NCBI GenBank assembly: GCA_040905245.1
Contig: JBBDRX010000056.1
Location: 1 to 38,346 of the forward strand
Origin: JBBDRX01 sp040905245
Lineage (GTDB): Bacteria > Bacteroidota > Rhodothermia > Balneolales > Balneolaceae
Direction of reading: 5' to 3'
DNA: 38,346 bases
Shown here: in pieces, positions 8,026-17,155 of the stretch
Layout: the number at the start of each line of letters is the position of its first letter
How positions within the stretch are numbered: the first letter of the stretch is position 1
The notes under the pieces: model-generated
Database searches by the model: none
Told to the model about the DNA's origin: nothing
What the model saw: the letters and a program-made list of their open reading frames with translations, nothing else
Translations under genes and position numbers: made by a program

Positions 8026-9014
8026 TCTGGCAAGACCCGCACTATTTCTGGTTGCTGCTTCTGCTTCCAATTCTGATCGGGGTTCAGGCCTGGCGGCTGT
8101 ATCGAAAAAAAAGGCCTGTGCTGCTTTTCGGAACCTTGTCGGAGATCAGGGGACTACCTACCGGCGGCCGGGTTCGGGGCCTCTGGTTCGTCCCCCCTCT
8201 CTACTGGATCTGTTATCTGCTTCTGGTCCTTGCTCTGGCTCGTCCGCAATATGAACATACAACCCGGGAGCAGAGTGTCGAAGGGATTGACATTATCCTC
8301 TCCATTGATACATCCACCTCCATGCTCGCGGAAGATTTTGAACCAAACAGGCTACTCGCTTCCAAACGACTTGCAGGAGAGTTTATTCGTAACAGGACTC
8401 ATGACAGAGTCGGCCTAAATATCTTTGCAAGACAGAGCTTTACCGTTTGTCCTCCGACCACAGATCAACAGCTTACACTGAGTCTTCTGGAAGAGATCGA
8501 TATCGGGATGGTGCAGGATGGAACCGCGATCGGACTCGGCATTGCAACAGCCATCAACCGTCTCCGGGAGAGCGAGGCGGAGAGCCGTGTCATCATTCTG
8601 ATGACCGACGGGTTGAATAATGCCGGCGAGATTGACCCGGTAACAGCTGGGGAACTGGCTGCGGAGCATGGAATACGGATTTACACCATGGGTGTGGGAA
8701 GCAGAGGAACTGCCCCCTATCCGATCAACGATCCGGTCTTCGGAACCCGATACCAGAATGTAGAGGTAAATATCGATGAGGAGATGCTTACACAAATTGC
8801 CGAAATGACCGGTGGCCGATACTACCGGGCCGAGGATACTGAAGAGATGGAGTCGATTTATGCCGAAATTGACGAGCTGGAACGGAGTGAGATCCATGAA
8901 GTTATCTATACCGACAGAGAAGATCTTTATCCGAGATTTCTGATTCCGGCTCTTCTGCTTGGCCTGATCGCGCTGGCAGCAGAACAAACTCTCCTCCGGC
9001 CGTCAGTAGAATAG
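8022..9014 (+). CDS. BatA-like von Willebrand factor type A membrane protein
   Basis: The 330-residue protein has two N-terminal membrane helices (about 8-25 and 55-75). A VWA domain follows with an intact metal-ion-dependent adhesion site: DTSTSM (about 96-101), the Thr in QDGTAIGLGIA, and MTDGLNNAG. A C-terminal helix (about 305-322) closes the chain. This is the standard BatA/BatB topology, with the VWA domain facing the periplasm. The gene overlaps the BatD-like gene by ATGA. The usual next genes, batB and a TPR-containing batC, are not present; mfd follows after 84 bp. The module is therefore incomplete here unless the rest lies elsewhere in the genome. Confidence 0.88.
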   Translation: MIWQDPHYFWLLLLLPILIGVQAWRLYRKKRPVLLFGTLSEIRGLPTGGRVRGLWFVPPLYWICYLLLVLALARPQYEHTTREQSVEGIDIILSIDTSTSMLAEDFEPNRLLASKRLAGEFIRNRTHDRVGLNIFARQSFTVCPPTTDQQLTLSLLEEIDIGMVQDGTAIGLGIATAINRLRESEAESRVIILMTDGLNNAGEIDPVTAGELAAEHGIRIYTMGVGSRGTAPYPINDPVFGTRYQNVEVNIDEEMLTQIAEMTGGRYYRAEDTEEMESIYAEIDELERSEIHEVIYTDREDLYPRFLIPALLLGLIALAAEQTLLRPSVE

Positions 9015-9098
9015 TACGTTCCAATCCGATTCAATAAGTGACAATGAGACTCCTTATCTTGCCAGGATAACAGAAAAGACAGTTGACAGGCACGAAAA

Positions 9099-12000
9099 AT
9101 GATTGAACAGGTACGAGAAGCGATACGGGAAAAGATGCCCGAGGATCACTTCGGGAAGCTGGTTCGATCCGGTTCAACCATACAGTTGAAACAATTCACG
9201 GGTGCGACCATCAGCTTTCTGCTCAAAGAGCTGTCAGAAATCGCGTCTCATGTCCTCGTTGTCTCACCGGACATGGAGAAGGCCACTTCACTGATCGCAG
9301 ATCTGGAAACACTCGAAACCCGTGCGGAGACTCTGCTCTTCCCTCCCACCAACCGACGGCCGTATGACGATGAGATGGTCACAGACCTCTCCTCCACAAT
9401 ACAGCGGGCTGAAGTTCTGGAACATCTCGTACAGAGCAGCCATGCCGTTGTGGCGACATCCGCGGAGGCATTGGTAGAGAAACTTTTACCACCCGATGAA
9501 TTTACAAAACGCTCCATTCGGATCGAACGGGGCCAACAGCACGATCCGGAAACCCTTCGGGTATCCCTGGCCAGCCAGGGATACCAGTCCGTACGATTCG
9601 TGAGTACACCCGGAGAGTTTGCCGTACGGGGCGGAATCTTTGACGTCTATCCTTTTTCAGGAGAATACCCTGTACGTTTGGAGTTTTTCGGAAACGAAGT
9701 GGAATCGATCCGGGAGTTTGACCCGGATTCCCAACGGTCCGTAGCCTTTCTGGAAGAAGCCAAATTTGTACCCAACAGTACCTTTGAGACTGCAAAAGGA
9801 GACGAACGCAGAGAAAGCCTGATTGAATACCTGCCACAGGACGTTGTTCTGCTGATACACAACCCCGACCTGATTCAAAAACAGATCGGGGAATGGCAGA
9901 AAATGGCAACCGAGCGATTTCTAAAAAACGGGTCAGAGGAGCACCCGCCGCCGGAGGCACTCTACCTATCTACATTAGAGTATGACAATGCGATAGGGGA
10001 TAAAACCGTATTTGCATTCGGGTCATTTCAGGAATCTGCGACTCCGGCAGCCCATCAAATCGACTTGGACGGAACTCCACATCCGGAGTATAATGGAAAC
10101 TTCAAGCTGCTGAGAAGTGACATAGAGGAGCGGAGCCGGACCGGATACCACACCTGGATTCTTTGCAACAACAAAAACCAGCTGGAACGTTTTGAAGAAC
10201 TTCTTGGCGAGAGTTCAGACGATTTCCGATACAGTCTGCGGCTGAATACGCTGCATGAGGGATTTATTCTGGAACAGAAGAAACTGACTGTCCTGACCGA
10301 CCATCAGATCTTCAACCGATATCACCGTCCGTCCGTTAAGAAAAGGCGGCACAAAGGGGGTGGCATCTCCTTCAAGGAGCTGCGTGATTTGAATGTGGGC
10401 GATTATGTGGTCCATGTCGACTATGGTATTGGCCGTTTCTCCGGTTTTAAAACCATCGAGGTCAAAGGGAGTGTACAGGAAGCGGCTGTACTTACATACC
10501 AGGGCAATTCGACACTCTATGTGAATGTCTCTTCCCTTCACAAGCTTCAGAAGTATTCGGGAAAAGAGGGCACAGCACCCAGAATTACCAAGCTGGGATC
10601 GGGAGAATGGGCAAGGAAAAAGAGCCGGACCCGCAAGAAAGTCAAGGACATTGCTCGCGAGCTGATCCGGCTATATGCAAAAAGAAAAGCACAAACAGCA
10701 TTCGCATACTCCCCGGATCTTCCCTGGCAAAAAGAGATGGAAGCCCGATTCGAATTTGAGGAGACCCCGGATCAGATGGAGGCGATCCGTGCGGTCAAAG
10801 AGGACATGGAGTCGGAACATCCGATGGACCGGCTCGTCTGTGGTGATGTCGGTTTTGGCAAGACAGAGGTAGCAATACGGGCCGCTTTCAAGTCGGTAAT
10901 GGAACAGAAGCAGGTAGCGATTCTAGTTCCTACAACAATTCTTGCGGACCAACACTATAAAACCTTTTCCCAAAGACTTGATGGTTTTCCTGTTGAAGTG
11001 GAAGTCCTCTCCCGCTTCCGGACCGCCCGGGAACAGAAAGAGGTTCTTGAACGACTCAGGGAGGGCAAAGTGGATATCCTGATCGGAACGCACAGAATTG
11101 TCTCCAGGGATGTAGAGTTCCGTGATCTCGGCCTGATGGTAATTGACGAGGAGCAGCGATTCGGTGTCAGTGTCAAAGAGAAACTTAAACGATTCCGGGC
11201 CAGTATGGATGTACTGACACTGACAGCTACTCCGATTCCCAGAACGCTGCAGTTCTCTCTGATGGGTGCCCGGGACCTGAGCATCATCCGAACCCCTCCC
11301 CCCAACCGCCAACCGGTTTATACCGAAATTCACAGCTTCAATCATGAGCTGATTCGGGATGCGATTCTGCAGGAGAAGTCGAGAGGAGGCCAGGCTTTTT
11401 TTATCCACAACCGGGTAAAGAACATTGAAGAGGTGGCCGAAATGATCCGGGCGATCGTGCCCGGAATTCGAGTCCGTCACGCTCACGGACAGATGAAACC
11501 TTCTGCACTGGAGAAGATTATTCATGACTTCTACAACCACAAGTTCGACCTTTTGGTATCTACCAATATCGTCGAAAACGGAATCGACATCGCCAATGCC
11601 AACACTATTTTGATTAACAATGCCAACCATTTCGGGCTGTCCGAACTGCATCAGCTGCGGGGCCGTGTGGGTCGTTCCAACCGAAAAGCATACTGCTATC
11701 TTCTGACGCCTCCGATTCAAACACTTCCCAATGAAGCCCGTAAACGACTGACTGCCCTGGAAGAGTTTTCCGATCTGGGATCTGGCTTCAACATTGCCAT
11801 GCGAGATCTGGATATTCGTGGAGCGGGTGATATTCTGGGTGCGGAACAGAGCGGGTTTATCAACGAAATCGGCTTTGAGATGTACAGCAAAATTCTGGAC
11901 GATGCCGTCCGGGAGCTGAAAGAGGAAGAGTTCGGGGACCTGTTTGAAGCCACCCCCCGTAAAGCCAGTTATCCGGAGTCCCAGGTGGAATTTGACCAGA

Positions 12001-12464
12001 CTGCTTTACTGGACAACAGTTATGTGGAAGACCATGTAGAGCGGCTGAACCTCTATCGCAAGCTTGCCAGAGCGGACAAACCGGAAGACCTGGACGACTG
12101 GGAGAAAGAACTGGCAGACCGGTTCGGCCCGCTGCCAAAAGCGGCCTCCGAACTGCTGGCAGCAGCACGGATTCGATTTTATGCCTCCAGGCTCCTTATG
12201 GACCGTGTCACCATTCGCAGCGGCCGGATGTGGCTTCTTTGTCCAAAGAGTGAAACAGAAGCGGGAAATCACTACTACGACTCGGGACTCTTTCAACAGA
12301 CTCTCGACCTGATCGCTTCCCATCCCGACCATGAGTATCAGCTTCTTCAGAAGAAAGGACGGGTTCGGATTGTTATCCATGACATTGACGATACCGGGAA
12401 GGCTCTTGACTATCTAAAAAGCCTTTATGAAGCGTACCAGAAAACCGAGGAGGCAACTGTATGA
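9099..12464 (+). CDS. mfd: Transcription-repair coupling factor (ATP-dependent translocase)
   Basis: Mfd recognises RNA polymerase stalled at DNA damage, displaces it and recruits UvrA. The 1121-residue length fits the family. The N-terminal UvrB-like region includes FAVRGGIFDVYPF (about 172-184). The RNA polymerase-interacting domain carries NVGDYVVHVDYGIGRF (about 429-444). The helicase core has Walker A GDVGFGKTE (about 583), the DEEQ box in VIDEEQRFG (about 681), SLTATPIPRT-type motif III as TLTATPIPRTLQ, and motif VI QLRGRVGRS (about 850). The C-terminal TRCF domain follows. The stop overlaps the tsaC start by ATGA, so the two are coupled. No frameshift or missing motif was seen. Confidence 0.97.
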   Translation: MIEQVREAIREKMPEDHFGKLVRSGSTIQLKQFTGATISFLLKELSEIASHVLVVSPDMEKATSLIADLETLETRAETLLFPPTNRRPYDDEMVTDLSSTIQRAEVLEHLVQSSHAVVATSAEALVEKLLPPDEFTKRSIRIERGQQHDPETLRVSLASQGYQSVRFVSTPGEFAVRGGIFDVYPFSGEYPVRLEFFGNEVESIREFDPDSQRSVAFLEEAKFVPNSTFETAKGDERRESLIEYLPQDVVLLIHNPDLIQKQIGEWQKMATERFLKNGSEEHPPPEALYLSTLEYDNAIGDKTVFAFGSFQESATPAAHQIDLDGTPHPEYNGNFKLLRSDIEERSRTGYHTWILCNNKNQLERFEELLGESSDDFRYSLRLNTLHEGFILEQKKLTVLTDHQIFNRYHRPSVKKRRHKGGGISFKELRDLNVGDYVVHVDYGIGRFSGFKTIEVKGSVQEAAVLTYQGNSTLYVNVSSLHKLQKYSGKEGTAPRITKLGSGEWARKKSRTRKKVKDIARELIRLYAKRKAQTAFAYSPDLPWQKEMEARFEFEETPDQMEAIRAVKEDMESEHPMDRLVCGDVGFGKTEVAIRAAFKSVMEQKQVAILVPTTILADQHYKTFSQRLDGFPVEVEVLSRFRTAREQKEVLERLREGKVDILIGTHRIVSRDVEFRDLGLMVIDEEQRFGVSVKEKLKRFRASMDVLTLTATPIPRTLQFSLMGARDLSIIRTPPPNRQPVYTEIHSFNHELIRDAILQEKSRGGQAFFIHNRVKNIEEVAEMIRAIVPGIRVRHAHGQMKPSALEKIIHDFYNHKFDLLVSTNIVENGIDIANANTILINNANHFGLSELHQLRGRVGRSNRKAYCYLLTPPIQTLPNEARKRLTALEEFSDLGSGFNIAMRDLDIRGAGDILGAEQSGFINEIGFEMYSKILDDAVRELKEEEFGDLFEATPRKASYPESQVEFDQTALLDNSYVEDHVERLNLYRKLARADKPEDLDDWEKELADRFGPLPKAASELLAAARIRFYASRLLMDRVTIRSGRMWLLCPKSETEAGNHYYDSGLFQQTLDLIASHPDHEYQLLQKKGRVRIVIHDIDDTGKALDYLKSLYEAYQKTEEATV

Positions 12465-13387
12465 CAACCCGGGAAGCTGCAGAACTGCTGAGACAGGGGC
12501 ACCTTGTAGCCTTTCCGACAGAGACCGTCTACGGACTTGGGGCCGATGCCTGGAATGCAGAAGCGATCGCCCGGCTCTACAAGCAAAAGGGGCGCCCTCC
12601 GGATAATCCACTGATCGTGCATTTGTCCAGTATGGAACAAGTATCTGATTTCGCTTCCGAAATTCCCGAACAGGCGAAACCGCTGATGAAGAAGTGCTGG
12701 CCCGGCCCTCTGACCCTGGTTGTAAAAAAGAGGGAGAGTGTTCTGGACCTGATTACCGCTACCCTTCCGACCGTTGCTCTTCGTATCCCCGATCATCCGC
12801 TTGCCCTGGAACTGATCGAACTTGTCGGACCACTGGTGGCACCGAGTGCAAATCGATCCGGCCGCCCCAGCCCGACCCGGGCAGAACACGTCCGTTTCGA
12901 TTTCGGACATGAATTTCCTGTTCTTGACGGCGGGGAATGCAGTATTGGACTGGAATCCACAGTATTGGATGTCTCGCAGTTTCCATTCTCCATTTTGCGG
13001 CCCGGGCGTTATTCTGCCGGAGAACTGAGCACGATTGCCGGAACGGATATCTCCCGCGGTGGACGGGAAGGAGGATCTCCCCGAAGCCCCGGAACCAAGT
13101 ACACCCATTACAAACCGGAAGCCGAGGTTCGGTGGGCCGGCACCCCCTCTCCTCCTAATCTGGATAAGACTCTGTTCATAACACACCTGGAGGCGGGAGA
13201 TTATACGCACTCGGTCCATTTCGAGGGCGACTATGATGCGCTCGCTAACCAGCTCTACGATCTCTTCCGAACAGCCGATCAAAAGGGATTTTCAGCGATT
13301 GCCATTGAACCACTACCCGATAATCTCTCCCACCCGATCACCGACGCTCTTCGGAATCGGATCGAGAAAGCGATCGGGTTGAAGTAA
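12461..13387 (+). CDS. L-threonylcarbamoyladenylate synthase (TsaC/Sua5 family)
   Basis: This enzyme makes threonylcarbamoyl-AMP from threonine, bicarbonate and ATP for the t6A37 modification of ANN-decoding tRNAs. The YrdC domain (about 1-185) shows FPTETVYGLG, the KQKGRPPDNPL loop, the CWPGPLTLV strand and APSANRSGRPSPT. At 308 residues it is longer than TsaC (about 190) and carries the extra C-terminal region of Sua5, joined by SPRSPGTKYTHYKPE (about 208-222), which is the typical Sua5 linker sequence. This makes a Sua5/YwlC type more likely than a short TsaC. The start overlaps the mfd stop by four bases. The gene converges on the CrtC-like gene 46 bp downstream. Confidence 0.94.
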   Translation: MTTREAAELLRQGHLVAFPTETVYGLGADAWNAEAIARLYKQKGRPPDNPLIVHLSSMEQVSDFASEIPEQAKPLMKKCWPGPLTLVVKKRESVLDLITATLPTVALRIPDHPLALELIELVGPLVAPSANRSGRPSPTRAEHVRFDFGHEFPVLDGGECSIGLESTVLDVSQFPFSILRPGRYSAGELSTIAGTDISRGGREGGSPRSPGTKYTHYKPEAEVRWAGTPSPPNLDKTLFITHLEAGDYTHSVHFEGDYDALANQLYDLFRTADQKGFSAIAIEPLPDNLSHPITDALRNRIEKAIGLK

Positions 13388-13433
13388 ATCGGCTTCAATC
13401 ACTTCGGAGGTATACTTTGATAGCATTATAAAC

Positions 13434-14534
13434 CTACCAGGTCCAGCGATAGAGCCTGGGACGCTTCTGCACCCAGTGCACTCTGTACGGATAGTCAATT
13501 CGCATGTCCACCAGGGGACGAAATAACCGGGAAGAGATCCGCCCTGGAACGAGATATTCGCTGATTCCCTCTGCCTGTAAAAGGGAGCCGCCCCGATTCA
13601 AAATGGCCCGGCTTTGAAAACGCTGATAAAACGGACCGTTATCAAGAACGTGTTCGTGCTGGATCAGGCAATCCGCGTCCTCTCCCTCCAAACGAATCTT
13701 TCTGGCGCTTTTGAGGCCAGCCCAGTTCCAGGAGTGGTCTTTCAGAACAACGCGATGATCCATCCGTACCATACCGTTTTTCGCATTCAGCAGCCAGGCC
13801 CGCCTCTCCTCATTCTTCTTATCAAACATCAGATAGTAGATCAGCGTCTGCCCGAGAAAGTGAAAACGCCCCCAGTACCACTCAGTGAAGGATTTATCCA
13901 TCGGTTCCCGCCCGACATTATGATCATGGTACCCACTACCGGACAGACTGAAGCGTTTCCGGTTCAACCCGTCTATATTCAGTACTCCGGAGACCTTTGC
14001 GTCGGGCTGAACCAGGCACCACTGATGGGTCGAATCGCCCCTGCCGGGTTCGCTTTCCTTCAGAATCCCCTCTTCGAGTTCTCTGGATGTGAACCGGAGG
14101 CTCCCCAAAATCCGGTCACCTCCGGGAAGAGATTGATCGATCGACAGATGATACACCAGTTCGCCGTGACGGCGAACACCGGCAAAGGTGCTGTTCCCAA
14201 CATGTCCCTCCACCCTCTTTTGGCCAAACCCCGCTCGATCCGGAGAGACCTCCTGGAATCCATAATAGACGGGCTTGCCCGATTTGTATACAGAGATACT
14301 CAGGGCCGGATAGCCGGCAGGCCGGCCATCCTCAACACTATCGGAATGGACCGCATCCAAATATCTGGAGGAAAAAGGGTTGCCTTCATAAAATATGATT
14401 GTAAAACCAACTTCACTCTCAAAATCCAGCCCATCAAAATACCACCACTCATAACTTCCCGGGTGCGGTTTTTTGCTCGCAAGGTCACTGTCAATTCCGG
14501 TTTGAATCTTCATATGATCTCCTGGTTCAATCAT
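13434..14534 (-). CDS. CrtC-type carotenoid 1,2-hydratase / lipocalin-like family protein
   Basis: CrtC enzymes add water to a terminal psi end group of acyclic or monocyclic carotenoids, giving a tertiary hydroxyl that can be glycosylated. The 366-residue protein has the early signature PGSYEWWYFDG (about 25-35), GYHDHNVGREP (about 190-212) and FTEWYWGRFHF, all hallmarks of the AttH/CrtC beta-barrel family. The start is taken at 14534; a second ATG seven codons later (14513) is also possible. The gene diverges from a membrane glycosyltransferase, which suggests a pathway to a carotenoid glycoside. No other carotenoid gene is in the window, so the exact substrate is unknown. Confidence 0.75.
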   Translation of the reverse strand: MIEPGDHMKIQTGIDSDLASKKPHPGSYEWWYFDGLDFESEVGFTIIFYEGNPFSSRYLDAVHSDSVEDGRPAGYPALSISVYKSGKPVYYGFQEVSPDRAGFGQKRVEGHVGNSTFAGVRRHGELVYHLSIDQSLPGGDRILGSLRFTSRELEEGILKESEPGRGDSTHQWCLVQPDAKVSGVLNIDGLNRKRFSLSGSGYHDHNVGREPMDKSFTEWYWGRFHFLGQTLIYYLMFDKKNEERRAWLLNAKNGMVRMDHRVVLKDHSWNWAGLKSARKIRLEGEDADCLIQHEHVLDNGPFYQRFQSRAILNRGGSLLQAEGISEYLVPGRISSRLFRPLVDMRIDYPYRVHWVQKRPRLYRWTW

Positions 14535-14646
14535 CTTTCGTCTGCTGAATGAATGTTTTTTTCACCTGCAGCGTTTCGTACCATCAGACTCGTATTCGGA
14601 TACAGAATACAGAACTCTTCCTTGTCCCTTAAAGAGACACCCTCTC
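14535..14646. promoter_or_regulatory. Divergent promoter region of the CrtC-like and glycosyltransferase genes
   Basis: This 112-bp spacer separates two divergent genes. It contains an inverted repeat, GTATTC (14592-14597) and GAATAC (14605-14610), with a 7-base spacer, followed by a short direct repeat of ATACAGA. This could be a shared operator for the two genes, but the arms are short. No other structure was recognised. Confidence 0.35.
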
Positions 14647-15819
14647 ATGGCTGCCCTGATTGCTGACTGGCTATTGATTATAGCCGTAATTTTGCTGATT
14701 CCTCTTACGATTACACTTTTTAAAAATCGCTGGACGCTCCTGCCGCTCCCGGAAAGAAGGCCGGAAAATACTCCGTCGCTCTCTGTTCTGATGCCGGCTC
14801 GCAATGAGGAGAATCAAATTCGCCAGACCGTTTCGGCTGCCTGTAAACTGAACTACCCATCTATTGAAGTTCTGGTCCTGAACGACCAGTCGGAAGACCG
14901 GACCGGGGCCATCCTCAACGAACTGAAACAGCTGTATCCCGGCCGCCTGAAGGTGATATACGGGAAATCCCGGCCGGAGGGGTGGTTGGGAAAACCCTGG
15001 GCCTGCCAGCAGCTTGCAGAAGAGGCTTCCGGTGAACTTTTGTTGTTTATCGATGCCGACGTAACCCTTGAAGAGGAAACAGCTAATCATCTTGTGACAG
15101 CCTTCCAGTCGACCCAGGCAGATATGATTACAGTTTGGCCACGACAAGAGCTCGGCAGTTTCTGGGAACGGGTGGTCATTCCCATTATTTACCACTCACT
15201 ACTTACACTACTTCCCTCCTCTTATGTCCACAAGGCTCCGTTCTGGATACCGGCATTTCTTTACAGACGGCTGGCGGTCCTTTTCGCGGCAGCCTGTGGA
15301 CAGTTTATCGCTTACAAAAAAGAAGCTTACTGGAGAGCCGATGGTCATCATGCCGTACGTGGAGAAGTCGTCGAAGATGTCGAACTTGCCAGAGCTGCAA
15401 GAAGAAACCGATTACACCTTCGCATGTTTGAAGGCGGCAGCCAGATCTCGTGCAGAATGTACACCAGCGGCATGGAAATTTGGGATGGTTTGCGGAAAAA
15501 TTTCTTTGCGGGATTCGGGTATCGCTGGAGTCTGTTCCTTACTGCCGGCCTGACCGCTACCTTTCTCTATCTCTATCCTTTTCTCGTGCTGCCCGTCTCT
15601 CTTCTGGCTGGGAATTCGTTCCAGCTCCTCTTCAGTACTACCGCCGTCCTGCTGATATTACTTCAACGAATTCATCTGGCCCGATGGTTTCGGTGGAATC
15701 CGCTCTACAGTTGGACCCATCCGCTTGCCGTACTCTGGTTTCAGGCACTGGGACTTCGGGTCATGTGGGACCGGCTGAGAGGTATCCCCGCCTACTGGAA
15801 AGGCCGCAAAGTCAGTTAA
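14647..15819 (+). CDS. Membrane-anchored family 2 glycosyltransferase (possible carotenoid glycosyltransferase)
   Basis: The 390-residue protein has an N-terminal membrane helix (about 5-25), then a GT-A fold with LSVLMPARNEENQI (about 45-58), VLVLNDQSEDRTG and the metal-binding FIDADVT (about 133-139). The acceptor-side segment EVVEDVELARAARR (about 239-252) contains the ED motif of processive-type GT2 enzymes. Two or three further membrane helices lie at about 295-345. The layout matches the CrtQ/CruG/HpnB group, which modifies carotenoids or hopanoids. Divergence from the CrtC-like hydratase favours glycosylation of a hydroxycarotenoid; that substrate is inferred from context. A likely terminator starts 28 bp after its stop. 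Confidence 0.78.
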   Translation: MAALIADWLLIIAVILLIPLTITLFKNRWTLLPLPERRPENTPSLSVLMPARNEENQIRQTVSAACKLNYPSIEVLVLNDQSEDRTGAILNELKQLYPGRLKVIYGKSRPEGWLGKPWACQQLAEEASGELLLFIDADVTLEEETANHLVTAFQSTQADMITVWPRQELGSFWERVVIPIIYHSLLTLLPSSYVHKAPFWIPAFLYRRLAVLFAAACGQFIAYKKEAYWRADGHHAVRGEVVEDVELARAARRNRLHLRMFEGGSQISCRMYTSGMEIWDGLRKNFFAGFGYRWSLFLTAGLTATFLYLYPFLVLPVSLLAGNSFQLLFSTTAVLLILLQRIHLARWFRWNPLYSWTHPLAVLWFQALGLRVMWDRLRGIPAYWKGRKVS

Positions 15820-15846
15820 TATGCGACCAGAACTGATTGAGGGATC

Positions 15847-15869
15847 AGAAACACCAGCTGTTTCTTTTT
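15847..15869 (+). terminator. Intrinsic terminator after the glycosyltransferase gene
   Basis: AGAAACA (15847-15853) pairs perfectly with TGTTTCT (15859-15865) around a 5-base loop, CCAGC, and runs directly into a T tract (15865-15869). It begins 28 bp after the glycosyltransferase stop. Only 28 bp then remain before xerC, so that gene would need a very close promoter or read-through. Confidence 0.55.
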
Positions 15870-15897
15870 ACCCGTCCAGTATGGATATTGCAGATAG

Positions 15898-16812
15898 ATG
15901 AAAAAGCTGATTGAACAATACCTAAACTATTTGAGAGTTGAACGGAGGTACTCACCTCACACCTGCACCGCATACCGGAACGATCTGTCTCAGTTTCTGA
16001 GTCACTGTGCGGCTCTTCAGGAGTGTATAGAGGATGATGTAAACCCGGACTCTGTCGACAGACTTGCCATCCGCCTCTGGCTCGGAGAACTGTCGGAGAA
16101 CGGAGCTGCCCGAAGTTCGGTTACAAGAAAAGCGGCCGCTGTCCGTTCCTTCTTCAGATACGCCTTTAAACGAGGAATCCTTCAGAAGAATCCGGCGAAC
16201 TTGCTCATTATTCCCAAAAAGCAGAGACGACTCCCCACCACCGTACAGCCGGAAGAGATCAGCCGTATGATGGAGCTGGCCTCCGGAGAGGAGCCGGTTG
16301 GACGACAGGACCGCGCAATTCTTGAACTCTTCTACAGCACGGGAATTCGGGTCAGTGAGCTGGCCGGTCTAAACCTCTCCGATCTAAACCGGTCGCTGCG
16401 ACAGATCCGAGTCTCCGGTAAGGGAAGCAGAGAACGGATTGTCCCGCTTGGGAGCAAAGCGCTTGAAGCACTGGAATCTCATCTGCAGGGGCGTGAAAAA
16501 CTGTATGGAGAACGAACAGACCGGGATGCCCGACTGGCTCTCTTTCTGGCTCCACGGGGCCACAGGATCTATCCCAGAGTGATACAAAAGATGGTACGGC
16601 GCTACCTTGAACAGACCAGTGAAGTGACCCGTAAAAGCCCTCATGTGCTCCGCCACAGTTTTGCAACCCATATGCTGGATGCCGGAGCGGACATTCGCAT
16701 GATCAAGGAGTTTCTGGGACACGCCAACCTCTCCTCCACACAGATCTATACCCATACCAGTGTGGAGCGTCTCAAAAATGTCTACGAACAGGCTCATCCA
16801 AGAGCGAAATAA
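15898..16812 (+). CDS. xerC: Tyrosine recombinase XerC (chromosome dimer resolution)
   Basis: XerC with XerD resolves chromosome dimers at dif during division. The 304-residue protein has the N-terminal SAM-like DNA-binding domain (about 1-90, LNYLRVERRYSPHTCTAYRN) and the catalytic domain. The catalytic residues are all visible: Arg in STGIRVSELAGL (about 150), Lys in VSGKGSRERIVPLG (about 174), HxxR in HVLRHSFATHMLDAGAD (about 248-251), His in LGHANLSST (about 274) and the Tyr nucleophile in QIYTHTSVERL (about 283). Length and position among housekeeping genes, with no integrase neighbours, support a cellular Xer rather than a mobile element integrase. XerC and XerD are hard to separate by eye. 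The hpf gene follows after 26 bp. Confidence 0.88.
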   Translation: MKKLIEQYLNYLRVERRYSPHTCTAYRNDLSQFLSHCAALQECIEDDVNPDSVDRLAIRLWLGELSENGAARSSVTRKAAAVRSFFRYAFKRGILQKNPANLLIIPKKQRRLPTTVQPEEISRMMELASGEEPVGRQDRAILELFYSTGIRVSELAGLNLSDLNRSLRQIRVSGKGSRERIVPLGSKALEALESHLQGREKLYGERTDRDARLALFLAPRGHRIYPRVIQKMVRRYLEQTSEVTRKSPHVLRHSFATHMLDAGADIRMIKEFLGHANLSSTQIYTHTSVERLKNVYEQAHPRAK

Positions 16813-16838
16813 TCCTGAATAATAACAAGGTATCATTT

Positions 16839-17138
16839 ATGAAAACCACATTTGCAACCCGACATTTCGACTCAGGACGCGATCTGAAACAGTACAGCCT
16901 CGATGAAGTGACCAAGCTCGAGCAGTTTTTCGACGGGATTATCACCTGCGATATTGTTCTGGAGCCAAGCAATGACCACGACAACCCCTGCACAGCAGAA
17001 CTGCGGGTACAGGTTCCCAAAAAACTTCTTCACGGTAGTGAAACCGGACAGACCTATGAGCAGGCAATCAACAATGCAGTGGACAACCTGGTCCGTCAGA
17101 TTCGCAAGTACAAGACCAAACATTTCGAACACCACTGA
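16839..17138 (+). CDS. hpf: Ribosome hibernation promoting factor, short form
   Basis: The 99-residue protein has the HPF/RaiA fold: an N-terminal FATRHFDSGRDLKQYSLDEVTKLEQFF segment, a central strand ACT-ELRVQVPKKLLHGSETG-like region (TAELRVQVPKKLLH), and a C-terminal helix YEQAINNAVDNLVRQIRKYK. Such proteins bind the 30S decoding region and help ribosomes dimerise or become inactive in stationary phase. It lacks the C-terminal dimerisation domain of long HPF. An AAGG lies about 9 bases before the ATG. It sits between xerC and hprK with gaps of 26 and 17 bp, so the three are probably cotranscribed. Confidence 0.92.
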   Translation: MKTTFATRHFDSGRDLKQYSLDEVTKLEQFFDGIITCDIVLEPSNDHDNPCTAELRVQVPKKLLHGSETGQTYEQAINNAVDNLVRQIRKYKTKHFEHH

Positions 17139-17155
17139 GATAGGGAGCCTCGATT

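Noticed and set aside
12425..13282. A 285-codon minus-strand frame opposite tsaC/sua5
   Set aside because: It is a shadow of a gene with clear Sua5 motifs.
13614..14552. A 312-codon plus-strand frame opposite the CrtC-like gene
   Set aside because: The minus strand carries the family motifs, and the antisense translation shows none.
15898..16812. Tyrosine recombinase as a mobile element integrase
   Set aside because: No attachment site, tRNA gene, direct repeats or phage/ICE genes are nearby; length and neighbours fit a cellular XerC.
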